A DNA stretch of 64,000 bases from Tardiphaga robiniae (GCF_013359755.1 NZ_JABMCJ010000077.1:1-64000); one strand, 5' to 3'; positions 51,807 through 61,265 are shown, counted from the first letter of the stretch. Notes: generated by a model not told the origin, from the letters alone. Program-made: numbers and translations.

Positions 51807-52652
51807 CTACACATCCTTCCCCGTCCGCTCGATCAGCAGCGTCGGAATTCCGCAGGTGCCATCGCGGAGGCTGACAACACGGGTGCCCGGCTTGCGGCCA
51901 CTACGCACCTCCGACACGTTGACATGCGCGGCGAGCAAGCGCTCGCGGACGGCATCCGCGTCAGCGACGCGCCAGGTCATGCCCCAGAGCTTGTCGCGAT
52001 TCTTGTCGGCCTTGTCGTCGGGGCGATGCACGACCTCGACGATCAGATCGCCGCAGCGGAAGAACATCAGATGGCCCCACTCCGGATTGGAGCGATCCAG
52101 TGCCATGTCGAGGCCCAGTCGCGCGCCATAGAGCGCAGCGGCGCGCTCCGGATCCTGCGTGGCGACAACGATATGGTCGAGGCCAAGGAACGGCGCATCG
52201 CCCACCGGGGGCGACACCGGACGCTCGTCGGACAGTTCGAGAAAGAATTGCCGGACACCGCGCGTCGCGTCCGTCGCCGCACGGGTACGCTTCCAGGAGA
52301 GTGTGGCGCCGGTCTCGGTATCCCTGCTCTCGACCTCGGCGATGGGATCAGGCTTCAGCGCCAGGCGATCGAGCCGGCGATGCATCCCAGCGATATCGCC
52401 AGTCCGGAAACAGATACTGGCCAGCGTCGCACCCTGCTCCGGCAGCACGGCCCTGATGCGATCGGCGGCCGGGCCGTGACCGACAGGCGCCATCAGCTCG
52501 ACCGACATGTTGGCCACCGTGAAGATCGCCATGGCCGCACCGTCGCTGGTGCTGCGCCAGGCGGGCGCGCGGGCGAACAGGGTCTGATAGGTGGCGATCC
52601 CCACCTCCAGGTCCTCCAGCAAAATGACGACGTGATCCAGCCCGGCGATCAT
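51807..52652 (-). CDS. VOC (glyoxalase/dioxygenase superfamily) protein
   Basis: From the ATG at 52652 (GGGGAGGG six bases before) the protein is 281 residues. It has two VOC modules: residues 1-130 starting MIAGLDHVVILLEDLEVGIATYQTLFARAP, and 145-280 starting FLGLDHIVVATQDPERAAALYGARLGLDMAL. Possible metal residues are the early histidine of each module and the glutamate in DLIVEVVHR. Function (dioxygenase, lyase or binding protein) cannot be chosen. Monocistronic. Confidence 0.78.
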   Translation of the reverse strand: MIAGLDHVVILLEDLEVGIATYQTLFARAPAWRSTSDGAAMAIFTVANMSVELMAPVGHGPAADRIRAVLPEQGATLASICFRTGDIAGMHRRLDRLALKPDPIAEVESRDTETGATLSWKRTRAATDATRGVRQFFLELSDERPVSPPVGDAPFLGLDHIVVATQDPERAAALYGARLGLDMALDRSNPEWGHLMFFRCGDLIVEVVHRPDDKADKNRDKLWGMTWRVADADAVRERLLAAHVNVSEVRSGRKPGTRVVSLRDGTCGIPTLLIERTGKDV

Positions 52653-52855
52653 CGCATCCCTCCCCTCTTCGTGGCGTTGTTGTGATCGAACTATGCCAGT
52701 TTTCGAGCCGCAATGCTGAAAACCGACTCCGCCCGGCTGCGGCATCCTGCGGCATCGCACAATTTCGGTGGTGACCTCGTCGCAACCGCTGTTAAGCTGA
52801 CTGATGCGCCGTCTCCGGACGGTGCAGCCATCCCTCAGGCGAGACGGACGGATTC

Positions 52856-53749
52856 ATGAAGGCACTCTTTATCGGACAGACCTATATCGACGTCACGTTC
52901 ATTACCGACCATATGCCGACCGGCGACGAGAAACATGTCGCCTCCGACTATGCCGTGTCGTTCGGCGGCAATGCGGTCACCGCCGCCTTCTGCTGCGCCA
53001 AGCTGGGCATCGTGCCCGATCTTATCGCCACCGTCGCCAATGACTGGCTCGGCCGCATGTTCATGGACATGTCGGCGAAATACGCCATCGAGGTCCATCC
53101 GCGCAAAGTGGCGAGTTCGTCGCTGTCCTTCATCATGCCGAAAGACGGCAAGCGTGCCATCGTCCGCTGCCGTGACGACGAACATATCCATCCCTTCCCG
53201 CTGCTCAATCTCGGCGCCTGCCGCGCGCTGCATATCGACGGCCATCAGCCCGATGCCGCGATCCACTACGCGAAGCTCTGCCGCGAGGCTGGCATCCTCA
53301 CCTCACTCGATGGCGGCGGCTTGCGCACCAACACCCATGAGCTGCTGGAGTTCATCGACGTCGCCATCGTCGCCGAACGTCTGTGCGAGCAGATGGATCT
53401 GACGCCGGAGAAAATGCTCGACTATCTCAAGAGCCGCGGCTGCCGCGTCGGCGGCGTCACGCTCGGCGAGAAGGGCCTGCTCTGGTATGACGAAGCCGGC
53501 ACCGTACATACACTGCCCGCGCTGCCGATCCCGCGCGAGAAGGTGATCGATACCAATGGAGCCGGCGACGTGTTCCACGGCGCTTACGTCTATTCGTATC
53601 TGGCCAATCCCGGCCATAGCTGGGCCGAGCATTTCAAATTCGCGCGGGCCGCATCGACCTTCAAGATCCAGCGACTTGGTAACGAAGCGGGACTACCGAC
53701 ATTGGCTGACATCGCAGCGGTGCGTGAGGAATATCGGGCGCAGGTGTGA
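52856..53749 (+). CDS. PfkB-family sugar kinase
   Basis: The 297-residue protein starts LFIGQTYIDVTFITDHMPTGDEKHVA and has the PfkB layout, including VSFGGNAVTAAFCCAKLG in the substrate lobe and the catalytic anion-hole motif DTNGAGDVFHGAY near the C-terminus, whose aspartate is the general base. It phosphorylates a sugar or sugar acid with ATP. The stop overlaps or adjoins the start of a second PfkB gene, so both form an operon. Substrate is not known; a ketogluconate-type sugar would fit the neighbouring uronate genes. Confidence 0.86.
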   Translation: MKALFIGQTYIDVTFITDHMPTGDEKHVASDYAVSFGGNAVTAAFCCAKLGIVPDLIATVANDWLGRMFMDMSAKYAIEVHPRKVASSSLSFIMPKDGKRAIVRCRDDEHIHPFPLLNLGACRALHIDGHQPDAAIHYAKLCREAGILTSLDGGGLRTNTHELLEFIDVAIVAERLCEQMDLTPEKMLDYLKSRGCRVGGVTLGEKGLLWYDEAGTVHTLPALPIPREKVIDTNGAGDVFHGAYVYSYLANPGHSWAEHFKFARAASTFKIQRLGNEAGLPTLADIAAVREEYRAQV

Positions 53750-53754
53750 CCACC

Positions 53755-54666
53755 ATGGGCCGGATTATCGTTGCCGGCAGCATCAATATGGATGTGGTCG
53801 CGACCGCCGACCGCCATCCGGCGACCGGCGAAACCGTGGCAGGGCGCGAGGTATTGTATTTTCCCGGCGGCAAGGGCGCCAATCAGGCCGTGGCTGCGGC
53901 GAAACTTGGTGCAGCGACCATGCTGATCGGCTGTACCGGCGCGGATGCCTTTGGCCACGACACCAGGGCATTTCTGGCCATGCAGGGCGTCGATCTCGCT
54001 CACGTGCGCGAAGTCACTGGCGTTGGCACCGGAGCGGCGATCATTACCGTCGCAAATGCCGACAACACCATCATTGTCATTCCCGGCGCCAACGCGCTGG
54101 TGAGTGCGGCCGATGTCGCCGCGCCCGCACTCCGAAAAGGCGATGTCGCCGTCAGCCAATTCGAGATTCCGCTGCCGGCCATCACGGCTTTCTTCACGCG
54201 GGCGCGCGCATCCGGTGCAACGACAATTCTCAATCCGGCACCGGCGATGCCGATTGACCGTGAGCTGATGGCTCTGGTGGATATTCTGATCCTCAATGAA
54301 AGCGAACTCGGCCTGCTTGCAAGTCTCGAACTGCACGACACCGATCCCGATGCGCGCTTCATCGCCGCCGCATCGACATTGCAAACCGATCATCGGCCGA
54401 ACATCTGCATCACGCTGGGCAAGCGCGGCGCGATCGCGCTGATCGATGGCCGGGTCCACCTCGAAGCCGCCCGCATCGTGAAGGCCATTGACACCACCGG
54501 TGCCGGCGACTGTTTCGTGGGGGCTGTTGCCGCAAAGCTTGCGGATGGACATTCACTGCAGAGCGCCATTGGCTATGCTAATGTCGCCGCCTCGCTTTGC
54601 GTACAGCGGATGGGCGCCGGGCCGTCGATGCCGACAGCGAAAGAGGTGTCGGCGGCTGCCGGCTAG
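53755..54666 (+). CDS. Ribokinase-like PfkB-family kinase
   Basis: The product is 303 residues from the ATG at 53755 (AGGTG upstream); a GTG at 53746 overlapping the previous stop as GTGA is an alternative. The N-terminal IIVAGSINMDVVATADRHPATGETVAG, GGKGANQAVAAAKLG and the catalytic DTTGAGDCFVGAVAAKL are those of ribokinase. It likely phosphorylates ribose or a nucleoside/sugar relative. Together with the upstream kinase it makes an unusual tandem of two different PfkB enzymes. It converges on the IlvD/Edd gene with 2 bases between stops. Confidence 0.87.
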   Translation: MGRIIVAGSINMDVVATADRHPATGETVAGREVLYFPGGKGANQAVAAAKLGAATMLIGCTGADAFGHDTRAFLAMQGVDLAHVREVTGVGTGAAIITVANADNTIIVIPGANALVSAADVAAPALRKGDVAVSQFEIPLPAITAFFTRARASGATTILNPAPAMPIDRELMALVDILILNESELGLLASLELHDTDPDARFIAAASTLQTDHRPNICITLGKRGAIALIDGRVHLEAARIVKAIDTTGAGDCFVGAVAAKLADGHSLQSAIGYANVAASLCVQRMGAGPSMPTAKEVSAAAG

Positions 54667-54668
54667 CG

Positions 54669-56375
54669 TCAACCCTTCCCCTTCGCCGTCATGAAGTCGA
54701 AATCGCAGCCGTCATCGGCCTGCAGGATCGTGGTGTGAAACAGATGCGCATAGCCGCGCTTCGCCCAGTCCGGCGTCTTCGCTGGCGGGAGCGCAGCCTG
54801 GCGCTTCGCAAGCTCGGCATCGTCGACCAACAGATCGATCGACCGTTTCGCCACATCCAGACGGATCATGTCGCCGTTCTTCACAAGCGCCAGCGGGCCA
54901 CCCACGGCGCTCTCCGGCGTGATGTGCAGCACAATGGTGCCGAAGGCTGTACCGCTCATGCGCGCGTCTGAAATACGCACCATGTCCTTCACGCCGGCAC
55001 GCGCCAGCTTCATGGGGATTGGCAGATAGCCGGCCTCAGGCATGCCCGGTGCGCCCTTGGGACCGGCATTGCGCAGCACCAGCACGTCATCCGCAGTGAC
55101 ATCGAGATCAAGGTCATCGACGCGGTTGGTCATGTCCTCGACGGACTCGAACACAACAGCACGGCCGGTGTGCTGCATCAGCTTGGGCGACGCAGCGGAA
55201 TGCTTGATGACCGCGCTGCGCGGCGCCAGATTACCGTGCAGGATTGCCAGCCCGCCTTCGCGCTTGATCGGATTGTCCTTCGAGCGGATCACGTCCTGGC
55301 CCGGCACTTCTTCGGCATTCGCCACGATCTCGCGCAACGTCTCGCCGGTGACGGATTTCGCGTCGAGATCGATGAGATCGCCGAGCTGCGCCATCAGCTT
55401 GGGCACGCCGCCCGCGTGATGGAAGTGCTCCATATAGTGATCGCCTGACGGCTTCAGATCGACCAGCACCGGCACGTCGCGGCCAAGCTCGTCGAAAGCG
55501 GCGAGATCGATCCGGTTCGGCGTGCGGTTGGCCATCGCGGTGAGATGAATGAGGCCGTTGGTCGAGCCGCCGATCGCCTGCAGCACCACCTGGGCATTGC
55601 GGAACGAACCCGGCGTCAGAAATTCACTCGGCTTCGGCCCCTTGTTCTTGGCGAGCGTCGCGGCAACCTTGCCGCTGGCTTCGGCGGACCGGAAGCGCTC
55701 GGCATGGGGCGCCGGGATTGTCGCGCTCATCGGCAACGACAGGCCCATGGCTTCGGTGATGCAGGCCATGGTCGAGGCCGTGCCCATCACCATGCAGGTG
55801 CCGACCGACGGCGCGAGGCGCGCATTGACGTCGTCGATTTCCTGCTGGTCGATCTCGCCGGCACGGAACTTGCCCCACATGCGTCGGCAATCGGTGCAGG
55901 CGCCGAGCACCTCGCCCTTGTGATGGCCGACCACCATCGGGCCGACCGGGATCACGACCGTCGGCAGGTCCACTGAGAGCGCCGCCATGATCTGCGCCGG
56001 CAACGTCTTGTCGCAGCCGCCGATCACGACGACCGCATCCATCGGCTGCGCCTTGATCATCTCCTCGGTATCCATCGCCATCAGGTTGCGCAGATACATC
56101 GAGGTCGGATGGGCGAAGCTTTCGCCGATCGAGATGGTCGGAAACACCATCGGTAGCGCGCCGGCCAGCATCACGCCGCGCTTCACCGCCTCGATGATCT
56201 GGGGCGAATTGCCGTGGCACGGATTGTAATCGCTATGGGTGTTGGTGATGCCGACGATGGGTCGATCCAGCGCATCGTCGGAATAGCCCATGGCCTTGAT
56301 GAAGGCCTTGCGCAGGAACAGCGAGAACCCGGCATCGCCGTAACTGGTCAGCCCCTTGCGCAATCCGTCGGCCAT
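54669..56375 (-). CDS. IlvD/Edd-family sugar-acid dehydratase
   Basis: From the ATG at 56375 the protein is 568 residues. It has the three iron-sulfur cysteines of the family: NPCHGNSPQI, GGCDKTLPAQ and GACTDCRRMWGKFRAGEI. The TDCRRxWxxxRAGEI form is that of pentonate/hexonate dehydratases (for example L-arabinonate or D-xylonate dehydratase) rather than of the valine-pathway enzyme, whose cluster segment differs. The late SDARMSGTAFGTIVLHITPESAVGG is also conserved. It removes water from an aldonic acid to give a 2-keto-3-deoxy acid. It lies downstream of uronate dehydrogenase on the same strand, 88 bases away. Confidence 0.87.
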   Translation of the reverse strand: MADGLRKGLTSYGDAGFSLFLRKAFIKAMGYSDDALDRPIVGITNTHSDYNPCHGNSPQIIEAVKRGVMLAGALPMVFPTISIGESFAHPTSMYLRNLMAMDTEEMIKAQPMDAVVVIGGCDKTLPAQIMAALSVDLPTVVIPVGPMVVGHHKGEVLGACTDCRRMWGKFRAGEIDQQEIDDVNARLAPSVGTCMVMGTASTMACITEAMGLSLPMSATIPAPHAERFRSAEASGKVAATLAKNKGPKPSEFLTPGSFRNAQVVLQAIGGSTNGLIHLTAMANRTPNRIDLAAFDELGRDVPVLVDLKPSGDHYMEHFHHAGGVPKLMAQLGDLIDLDAKSVTGETLREIVANAEEVPGQDVIRSKDNPIKREGGLAILHGNLAPRSAVIKHSAASPKLMQHTGRAVVFESVEDMTNRVDDLDLDVTADDVLVLRNAGPKGAPGMPEAGYLPIPMKLARAGVKDMVRISDARMSGTAFGTIVLHITPESAVGGPLALVKNGDMIRLDVAKRSIDLLVDDAELAKRQAALPPAKTPDWAKRGYAHLFHTTILQADDGCDFDFMTAKGKG

Positions 56376-56463
56376 GTCGCGTTCCCATTCCAAGCTTGTT
56401 TTGAATGCTTCTTATGAAGCCGCCAAAATTCTTGTCAATGCGCGGGACGGACTGGCTGGGCCC

Positions 56464-57279
56464 CTATTTCGGCTCCCACACCTTGCTGAAATCGCCGGCG
56501 AATTCGGCGCTGCAAAATGCGCCGCCCTGATAGAAATCACCGACCGGATCGGGTTTCATCTTCGCCTGTTCCGCCATCGCGTGTTCGCGGTGATCCTCGG
56601 CTTTACCGATCGGGCGATAACCGAGTTCATAGGCGCGGGAGTTATCCCACCAGGCGCGCTCGTTATAGGATGCGCCATACAGCACCTCGAAATGGATCGC
56701 GGGATGTTCGAGCCCGATCTGGCAGAGCTGCACCAGATCCTCAGGCTTCAGCCAGATCGACAGCCGGCGCTGATCCAGCGGCCGATCACCGAAATTGCCG
56801 ATCCGCAGACATGTCACCGACAGCCCGTATTTGTCGGCATAGAGCGAGCCCACCGCCTCGCCGAACACCTTGCTGACGCCGTAGCGGCTGTCCGGTCGCG
56901 CCGTGACATCCGGCGGGATCTTGCTGTGGCGTGGATAGAAGCCGACCGCATGGTTCGACGACGCGAAGACGATGCGCTTGACGCCCTTCTTGCGCGCGGC
57001 CTCGAACAGATTGTAGCCGCCGATGATATTGGCCTGCAGGATGGTGTCCCAAGGTCCCTCCACCGAGAAGCCGCCGAAATGCAGGATGCCGTCCACGCTC
57101 TCGCAGATCGCCTCCACCGCGGCGAGATCGGCCAGATCGGCCTGCTTGAAATTTTCGTTTGGCTTGAGATTTGGCGGCGTTGTGAGATCGCTCAGCACGA
57201 GGTCCGGATAGATCAGCGGGAGCAATTCCCGCAAGCGCGTGCCGATTCCGCCAGATGCGCCCGTCATCAAGATCTTCAT
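56464..57279 (-). CDS. udh: Uronate dehydrogenase
   Basis: From the ATG at 57279 (GAGGGA upstream) the protein is 271 residues, close to the characterised Agrobacterium and Pseudomonas enzymes. The Rossmann motif TGASGGIGTRLRELL opens the protein; the active-site Tyr-Lys pair is in SRYGVSKVFGEAV; and the SSNHAVGFYPR segment is typical of uronate dehydrogenases. It oxidises D-glucuronate or D-galacturonate with NAD to the aldarolactone. The SMP-30 lactonase is divergent next door and would open the lactone. A palindrome lies 24 bases upstream of the start. Confidence 0.88.
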   Translation of the reverse strand: MKILMTGASGGIGTRLRELLPLIYPDLVLSDLTTPPNLKPNENFKQADLADLAAVEAICESVDGILHFGGFSVEGPWDTILQANIIGGYNLFEAARKKGVKRIVFASSNHAVGFYPRHSKIPPDVTARPDSRYGVSKVFGEAVGSLYADKYGLSVTCLRIGNFGDRPLDQRRLSIWLKPEDLVQLCQIGLEHPAIHFEVLYGASYNERAWWDNSRAYELGYRPIGKAEDHREHAMAEQAKMKPDPVGDFYQGGAFCSAEFAGDFSKVWEPK

Positions 57280-57302
57280 TCCGTCCCTCGTAATGTTGTC
57301 AG

Positions 57303-57313
57303 TTGTCAGACAA
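57303..57313. promoter_or_regulatory. Candidate operator TTGTC-A-GACAA in the udh / lactonase divergent gap
   Basis: A perfect palindrome with a TTGTC copy just before it (57296-57300). Such TTGTC-N-GACAA sites are typical of GntR/FadR-type (FCD) regulators of sugar-acid genes. It is 24 bases from the udh start and 113 from the lactonase start, so it could serve both. No regulator gene of that class is in the window. Confidence 0.5.
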
Positions 57314-57425
57314 GTATGGCGCGGTACAGGCGCAACGGCAAGGCAGTGGAACCGGCATTGCTTGCCGCCTACCCTCGCCGATGTTAGCAAACGCATCCGA
57401 GGAAACGACAGAGAACGAGACGCCA

Positions 57426-58385
57426 ATGTCCGACATAACATCGCGCGGCTGGCAGCCAGCGACCTATTATCCCGACCCCGCCATTCACGCCCTCGATCCC
57501 CGCTTCGAAAAATACTGGATCAAGCTCGGCGCCATTGAACGCATCGCCACCGGCATGCGCTGGGCCGAAGGGCCGGTCTATTTCGGTGACGGCCGCTATC
57601 TGTTGTGTTCGGACATTCCCAACAACCGCATTATCAAATGGGAAGAGGAAACCGGCGCGATCAGCGATTTCCGCAAACCATCGAATTACGGCAATGGCAA
57701 TACGCGGGATCGCCGGGGGCGCCTGATCACCTGCGAACACGGGCGCCGCATCACCCGCACTGAATATGACGGTTCCATCACGGTGCTGATGGATAATTTC
57801 GAAGGCAAGAAACTGAACTCGCCGAATGACGTCGTGGTGAAGTCCGACGGCTCGATCTGGTTCACGGATCCCCCCTTCGGTCTGATGAGCGACTATGAGG
57901 GCAACAAGGCGCCATCCGAAATCGGACAGAACATCTACCGTATCGATGGCGACACGCTGAAATCCACCATTGTTGTCGATGATGTGCTGGGTCCTAACGG
58001 GTTGTGTTTTTCGCCGGATGAAAAGCTGCTCTATGTCGTGGAATCCCGCGGCGTGCCGAACCGCAAGATTCTCGCTTACGACGTCGCCGCCGACAGCAAG
58101 ACGTTGAAGAACAAGCGCGTGCTGATCGATGCGGGCCCGGGCACGCCCGACGGCATGCGTTGCGATATCGATGGCAATCTGTGGTGCGGCTGGGGCATGG
58201 GCAAGCCGGAGCTAGACGGTGTCTTCATCTTCGCGCCCGACGGCGAACAGATCGGCCGCATCGCGCTGCCCGAGCGCTGTGCCAATGTCTGTTTCGGCGG
58301 CGTGAAACGCAACCGGCTGTTCATGGCATCGAGCCAGTCGATCTATGCGGTGTATGTAAACACGCAGGGGGCGTTGGGGGGCTGA
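57426..58385 (+). CDS. SMP-30/gluconolactonase/LRE-family lactonase
   Basis: The product is 319 residues. It is a six-bladed beta-propeller with the family segments MRWAEGPVYFGDGRYLLCSDIPNNRI (metal ligand Glu), NSPNDVVVKSDGSIWFTDPPFG (Asn ligand) and GTPDGMRCDIDGNLWCGW (Asp ligand), giving the Glu/Asn/Asp site for a divalent cation. No signal peptide is seen, so it acts in the cytoplasm. It hydrolyses an aldono- or aldarolactone; next to udh it should open the product of uronate oxidation. The frame upstream of 57426 is open but without conserved sequence. A bidirectional terminator lies beyond its stop. Confidence 0.87.
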   Translation: MSDITSRGWQPATYYPDPAIHALDPRFEKYWIKLGAIERIATGMRWAEGPVYFGDGRYLLCSDIPNNRIIKWEEETGAISDFRKPSNYGNGNTRDRRGRLITCEHGRRITRTEYDGSITVLMDNFEGKKLNSPNDVVVKSDGSIWFTDPPFGLMSDYEGNKAPSEIGQNIYRIDGDTLKSTIVVDDVLGPNGLCFSPDEKLLYVVESRGVPNRKILAYDVAADSKTLKNKRVLIDAGPGTPDGMRCDIDGNLWCGWGMGKPELDGVFIFAPDGEQIGRIALPERCANVCFGGVKRNRLFMASSQSIYAVYVNTQGALGG

Positions 58386-58405
58386 CGGGTACACCGCCCT
58401 CTCAA

Positions 58406-58492
58406 CGTCATTGCGAGCGTAGCGAAGCAATCCAGTCTTTCCACGCTTGTGGCCTTCTGGATTGCCGCGTCGCTTCGCTCCTCGCAATGACG
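58406..58492. repeat. Intergenic palindromic repeat (REP-like)
   Basis: Outer arms cgtcattgcgag (58406-58417) and ctcgcaatgacg (58481-58492) are perfect complements, and inner segments gcgaagcaatccag / ctggattgc...gcttcgc also pair. This is the well-known Bradyrhizobium type intergenic palindrome. It lies 20 bases after the lactonase stop. Confidence 0.85.
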
Positions 58493-58514
58493 GCGGAGAG
58501 ACCATCGTAGAAAC

Positions 58515-58552
58515 AAAAACGCCGGCATGGATGGCTCCATGCCGGCGTTTTT
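58515..58552. terminator. Bidirectional rho-independent terminator
   Basis: Arms of 17 bp pair perfectly (aaaaacgccggcatgga against its complement) around a 4-base loop tggc. The GC stem is flanked by A5 on one side and T5 on the other, so it terminates both the plus-strand lactonase and the minus-strand aldehyde dehydrogenase transcripts. Confidence 0.9.
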
Positions 58553-58584
58553 AGTCACGAAGCTTGCGCTTCAACGACGCGGTC

Positions 58585-60015
58585 TTACGCCGCGGTGTAG
58601 CCAGCGATTGCCTTGACCTCGAGGAAGTCCTCAAGACCGTGCTTACCCCATTCGCGGCCGTTGCCCGACTGCTTGTAGCCGCCGAACGGCGCGGTGCGGT
58701 CGTTCGGAGCACCCTGCAGGTTGACGTTGCCGGCGCGGATGCGGCGGCCGAACTTGCGGGCGTTCTCGACCGTGTCAGCTGAGACGTAGCCAGCGAGGCC
58801 GTACGGGGTGTCATTTGCGATGCGGAGCGCATCGGCTTCGTCCTTGGACCCCATGATCACGAGCACCGGCCCGAAGATTTCCTCGCGCGCGATGGTCATG
58901 TTCTCGGTGACGTCGGCGAAGATCGTCGGACGCACATAGAAGCCCTTGTTGACGCCTTCCGGCAGACCGGGGCCACCGGCGACCAGCGTGGCGCCTTCCT
59001 CGATGCCCTTCTGGATCAGGCCCTGGATCTTGTCCCACTGGCCGCGATTGACCACCGGACCGATGACGGTGCCATCAGCGCGCGGATCGCCGGCCTTAGT
59101 CTTGTCCGCCTGGGCCTTCGCGATGGCGGCGATTTCCTTCATCTTCGCCTGCGGCACGATCATGCGGCTCGGCGCGTTGCACGACTGTCCGGAATTGTTG
59201 AACATGTGCGCGACGCCGCCGGTGACGGCCTTCACGAAGTCGGCGCCGTCAAGGATCACATTCGGCGACTTGCCACCGAGCTCCTGGCTGACGCGCTTCA
59301 CGGTATTCGCGGCGCGCTTGGCAACGTCGATGCCGGCGCGGGTCGAACCGGTGAAGGAGATCATGTCGATATCGGGATGTTCGCTCATGGCGACGCCGAC
59401 GTCGGGGCCGAGACCGTTGACGAGGTTGAACACGCCCTTCGGCACGCCGGCTTCATGGAGGATTTCCGCGAAGATCAGCGCTGAGGTCGGGGTATATTCC
59501 GACGGCTTCAAGAGCATGGTGCAGCCGGCGGCGAGCGCAGGCGCGACCTTGCAGGCAATCTGGTTCAGCGGCCAATTCCACGGGGTGATCATGCCAACGA
59601 CGCCAATCGGCTCCTTCGTGATCATGGCGGCATTGTGCGCCTCGTCGAACTTGTAGGTCTTCAGCACGTCGAGCGTGGCGACGAGATGACCGAGGCCGGC
59701 ACCGGCCTGCAGCTTCTCGGCCATCGGCAGCGGAGCGCCCATTTCGTCGGAGACCGACGCACCGATATCCGACATGCGGGTCTTGTAGACCGCGATGATC
59801 TTTTCGAGCAGCGCGATGCGCTCTTCACGGGTGGTCTGGGAGAATGTCTCGAAAGCGCGCTTGGCAGCGGCGACAGCCTTGTCGACGTCGGCCTTGGAGC
59901 CCAGCGCAATGTCGTACATCGCATCTTCAGTCGCCGGATTGACGACAGGGGTGGTCTTTTTGACGACGGGATCGACCCAGGCGCCATCGATGTAGAATTG
60001 CAGGCGGTTGACCAT
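58585..60015 (-). CDS. NAD(P)-dependent aldehyde dehydrogenase
   Basis: The protein is 476 residues, start behind AAGAGG. Catalytic Cys is in FNNSGQSCNAPSR and the general-base Glu in SQELGGKSPNVI; the cofactor site includes ITPWNWPLNQIACKVAPALAAGC and FTGSTRAG. It oxidises an aldehyde to the acid. In the setting of uronate and pentonate genes it could be the 2-oxoglutarate semialdehyde (2,5-dioxopentanoate) dehydrogenase closing an oxidative route, but the sequence does not prove this. It is monocistronic, convergent with the lactonase. Confidence 0.88.
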   Translation of the reverse strand: MVNRLQFYIDGAWVDPVVKKTTPVVNPATEDAMYDIALGSKADVDKAVAAAKRAFETFSQTTREERIALLEKIIAVYKTRMSDIGASVSDEMGAPLPMAEKLQAGAGLGHLVATLDVLKTYKFDEAHNAAMITKEPIGVVGMITPWNWPLNQIACKVAPALAAGCTMLLKPSEYTPTSALIFAEILHEAGVPKGVFNLVNGLGPDVGVAMSEHPDIDMISFTGSTRAGIDVAKRAANTVKRVSQELGGKSPNVILDGADFVKAVTGGVAHMFNNSGQSCNAPSRMIVPQAKMKEIAAIAKAQADKTKAGDPRADGTVIGPVVNRGQWDKIQGLIQKGIEEGATLVAGGPGLPEGVNKGFYVRPTIFADVTENMTIAREEIFGPVLVIMGSKDEADALRIANDTPYGLAGYVSADTVENARKFGRRIRAGNVNLQGAPNDRTAPFGGYKQSGNGREWGKHGLEDFLEVKAIAGYTAA

Positions 60016-60290
60016 TGGTAACCTCTTTGATTGCGGGAACGTCTGTCGTCAGAAAATTCTGTGCAGCCGGGTCTATCTGGGAAGGAACGACACGTCCGGC
60101 AAGCACCCTTGCGCGGTCATTTCGCCTCATGAGCCCGTCATGCACGGGGTGCCGCGTGAAAGCAGCAAATGCATATAAATCCAGCCGCGTGGCAGGAGCA
60201 AGGCCCCGTGTTTTGCGCGCGTTCTAAAATCGAAATGGCACAGCTTGCCAGCAAAGCGCAGTGTGCATTGCAACAAAATTGAGCGAAAAA

Positions 60291-61265
60291 TCAGCGTGAC
60301 TTTGCGCGGACAGCGATGGGCGCATCCGGGTCGGCTTCATCGTCGGCCATGGTGGAAATCGGCGACATTGGCGTGTCGCGCAGCCGCTTCAGGCCGAGAT
60401 GGCGCTCGCGCAGGATGACGAAGATGCCTGCGCCCGCGACGATTACCGCGCCGCCGACCACGTAAGGCGTCGGCACTTCGCCGAACATCCAGAAGCCGAG
60501 CAAGAAGGCCCACAACATCGCCGTGTAGTCGAACGGTGCAAGGAAGGACGCCGGCGCATAGCGATAGCTCTCGGTGAACAGCATCTGCCCGAGCCCACCG
60601 GAAATGCCGATGCCGATCAGCAGCGCCAATTCGAAACTCGTCGGCCAGCGCCAGCCGAATGGCGCCGTGAGCAGCGACGCCGCCATCACGATCAGCGTCA
60701 TGAAGATGACAATCGCGGATGAGGACTCCGTTGCGGTCAGCCGGCGGATCTGGATGGTCGCACCGCCCGACGAGAAGGCATTGAGCAGCGCCAGCGACAG
60801 ACCGATGATCATCGACGTGGTCAGCACTGCGTGATCGTGGAAATACGGCGACAGCATCAGGATCACGCCGGAAAAACCGATTGCCACCGCTGACCAGCGA
60901 TAGGCATGGACCTGCTCTTTCAGGAAGATCGCGGCGAACACCACGGTGATCAGCGGCGCGATGAAGGCAATGGCGGTCACATCCGCGATCGGCAATCGCG
61001 CCAGCGCGCCGAAGGTGCAGAACGTCCCGATCACGCTGAACGAACCGCGCACCAGATGCGCGGAGACGCGGTTGGTACGCAGCGCGCCGTGCAATTGACC
61101 GCGCCAGCCGAAAAAGAGCACGATCGGGATCAGCGCAAACAACCCGCGGGCAAACACGATCTCGCCGAGCGGCACGTCGCTGCCGAGATAGCGACCCTGC
61201 GCGCCCATGATGGCAAACGCCATGGTGCTGGCAATCTTCAGCGACACGGCTTTGAAGATGTTCAT
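60291..61265 (-). CDS. EamA/DMT-family transporter
   Basis: From the ATG at 61265 the product is 324 residues; an in-frame GTG at 61319 is an alternative, neither having a strong ribosome site. Ten membrane helices form two EamA repeats (LKIASTMAFAIMGAQGRYLG ... and the second starting near LALLNAFSSGGATIQIRRL). The C-terminal tail is charged and cytoplasmic. It is a drug/metabolite-superfamily exporter; substrate unknown. Monocistronic. Confidence 0.85.
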   Translation of the reverse strand: MNIFKAVSLKIASTMAFAIMGAQGRYLGSDVPLGEIVFARGLFALIPIVLFFGWRGQLHGALRTNRVSAHLVRGSFSVIGTFCTFGALARLPIADVTAIAFIAPLITVVFAAIFLKEQVHAYRWSAVAIGFSGVILMLSPYFHDHAVLTTSMIIGLSLALLNAFSSGGATIQIRRLTATESSSAIVIFMTLIVMAASLLTAPFGWRWPTSFELALLIGIGISGGLGQMLFTESYRYAPASFLAPFDYTAMLWAFLLGFWMFGEVPTPYVVGGAVIVAGAGIFVILRERHLGLKRLRDTPMSPISTMADDEADPDAPIAVRAKSR

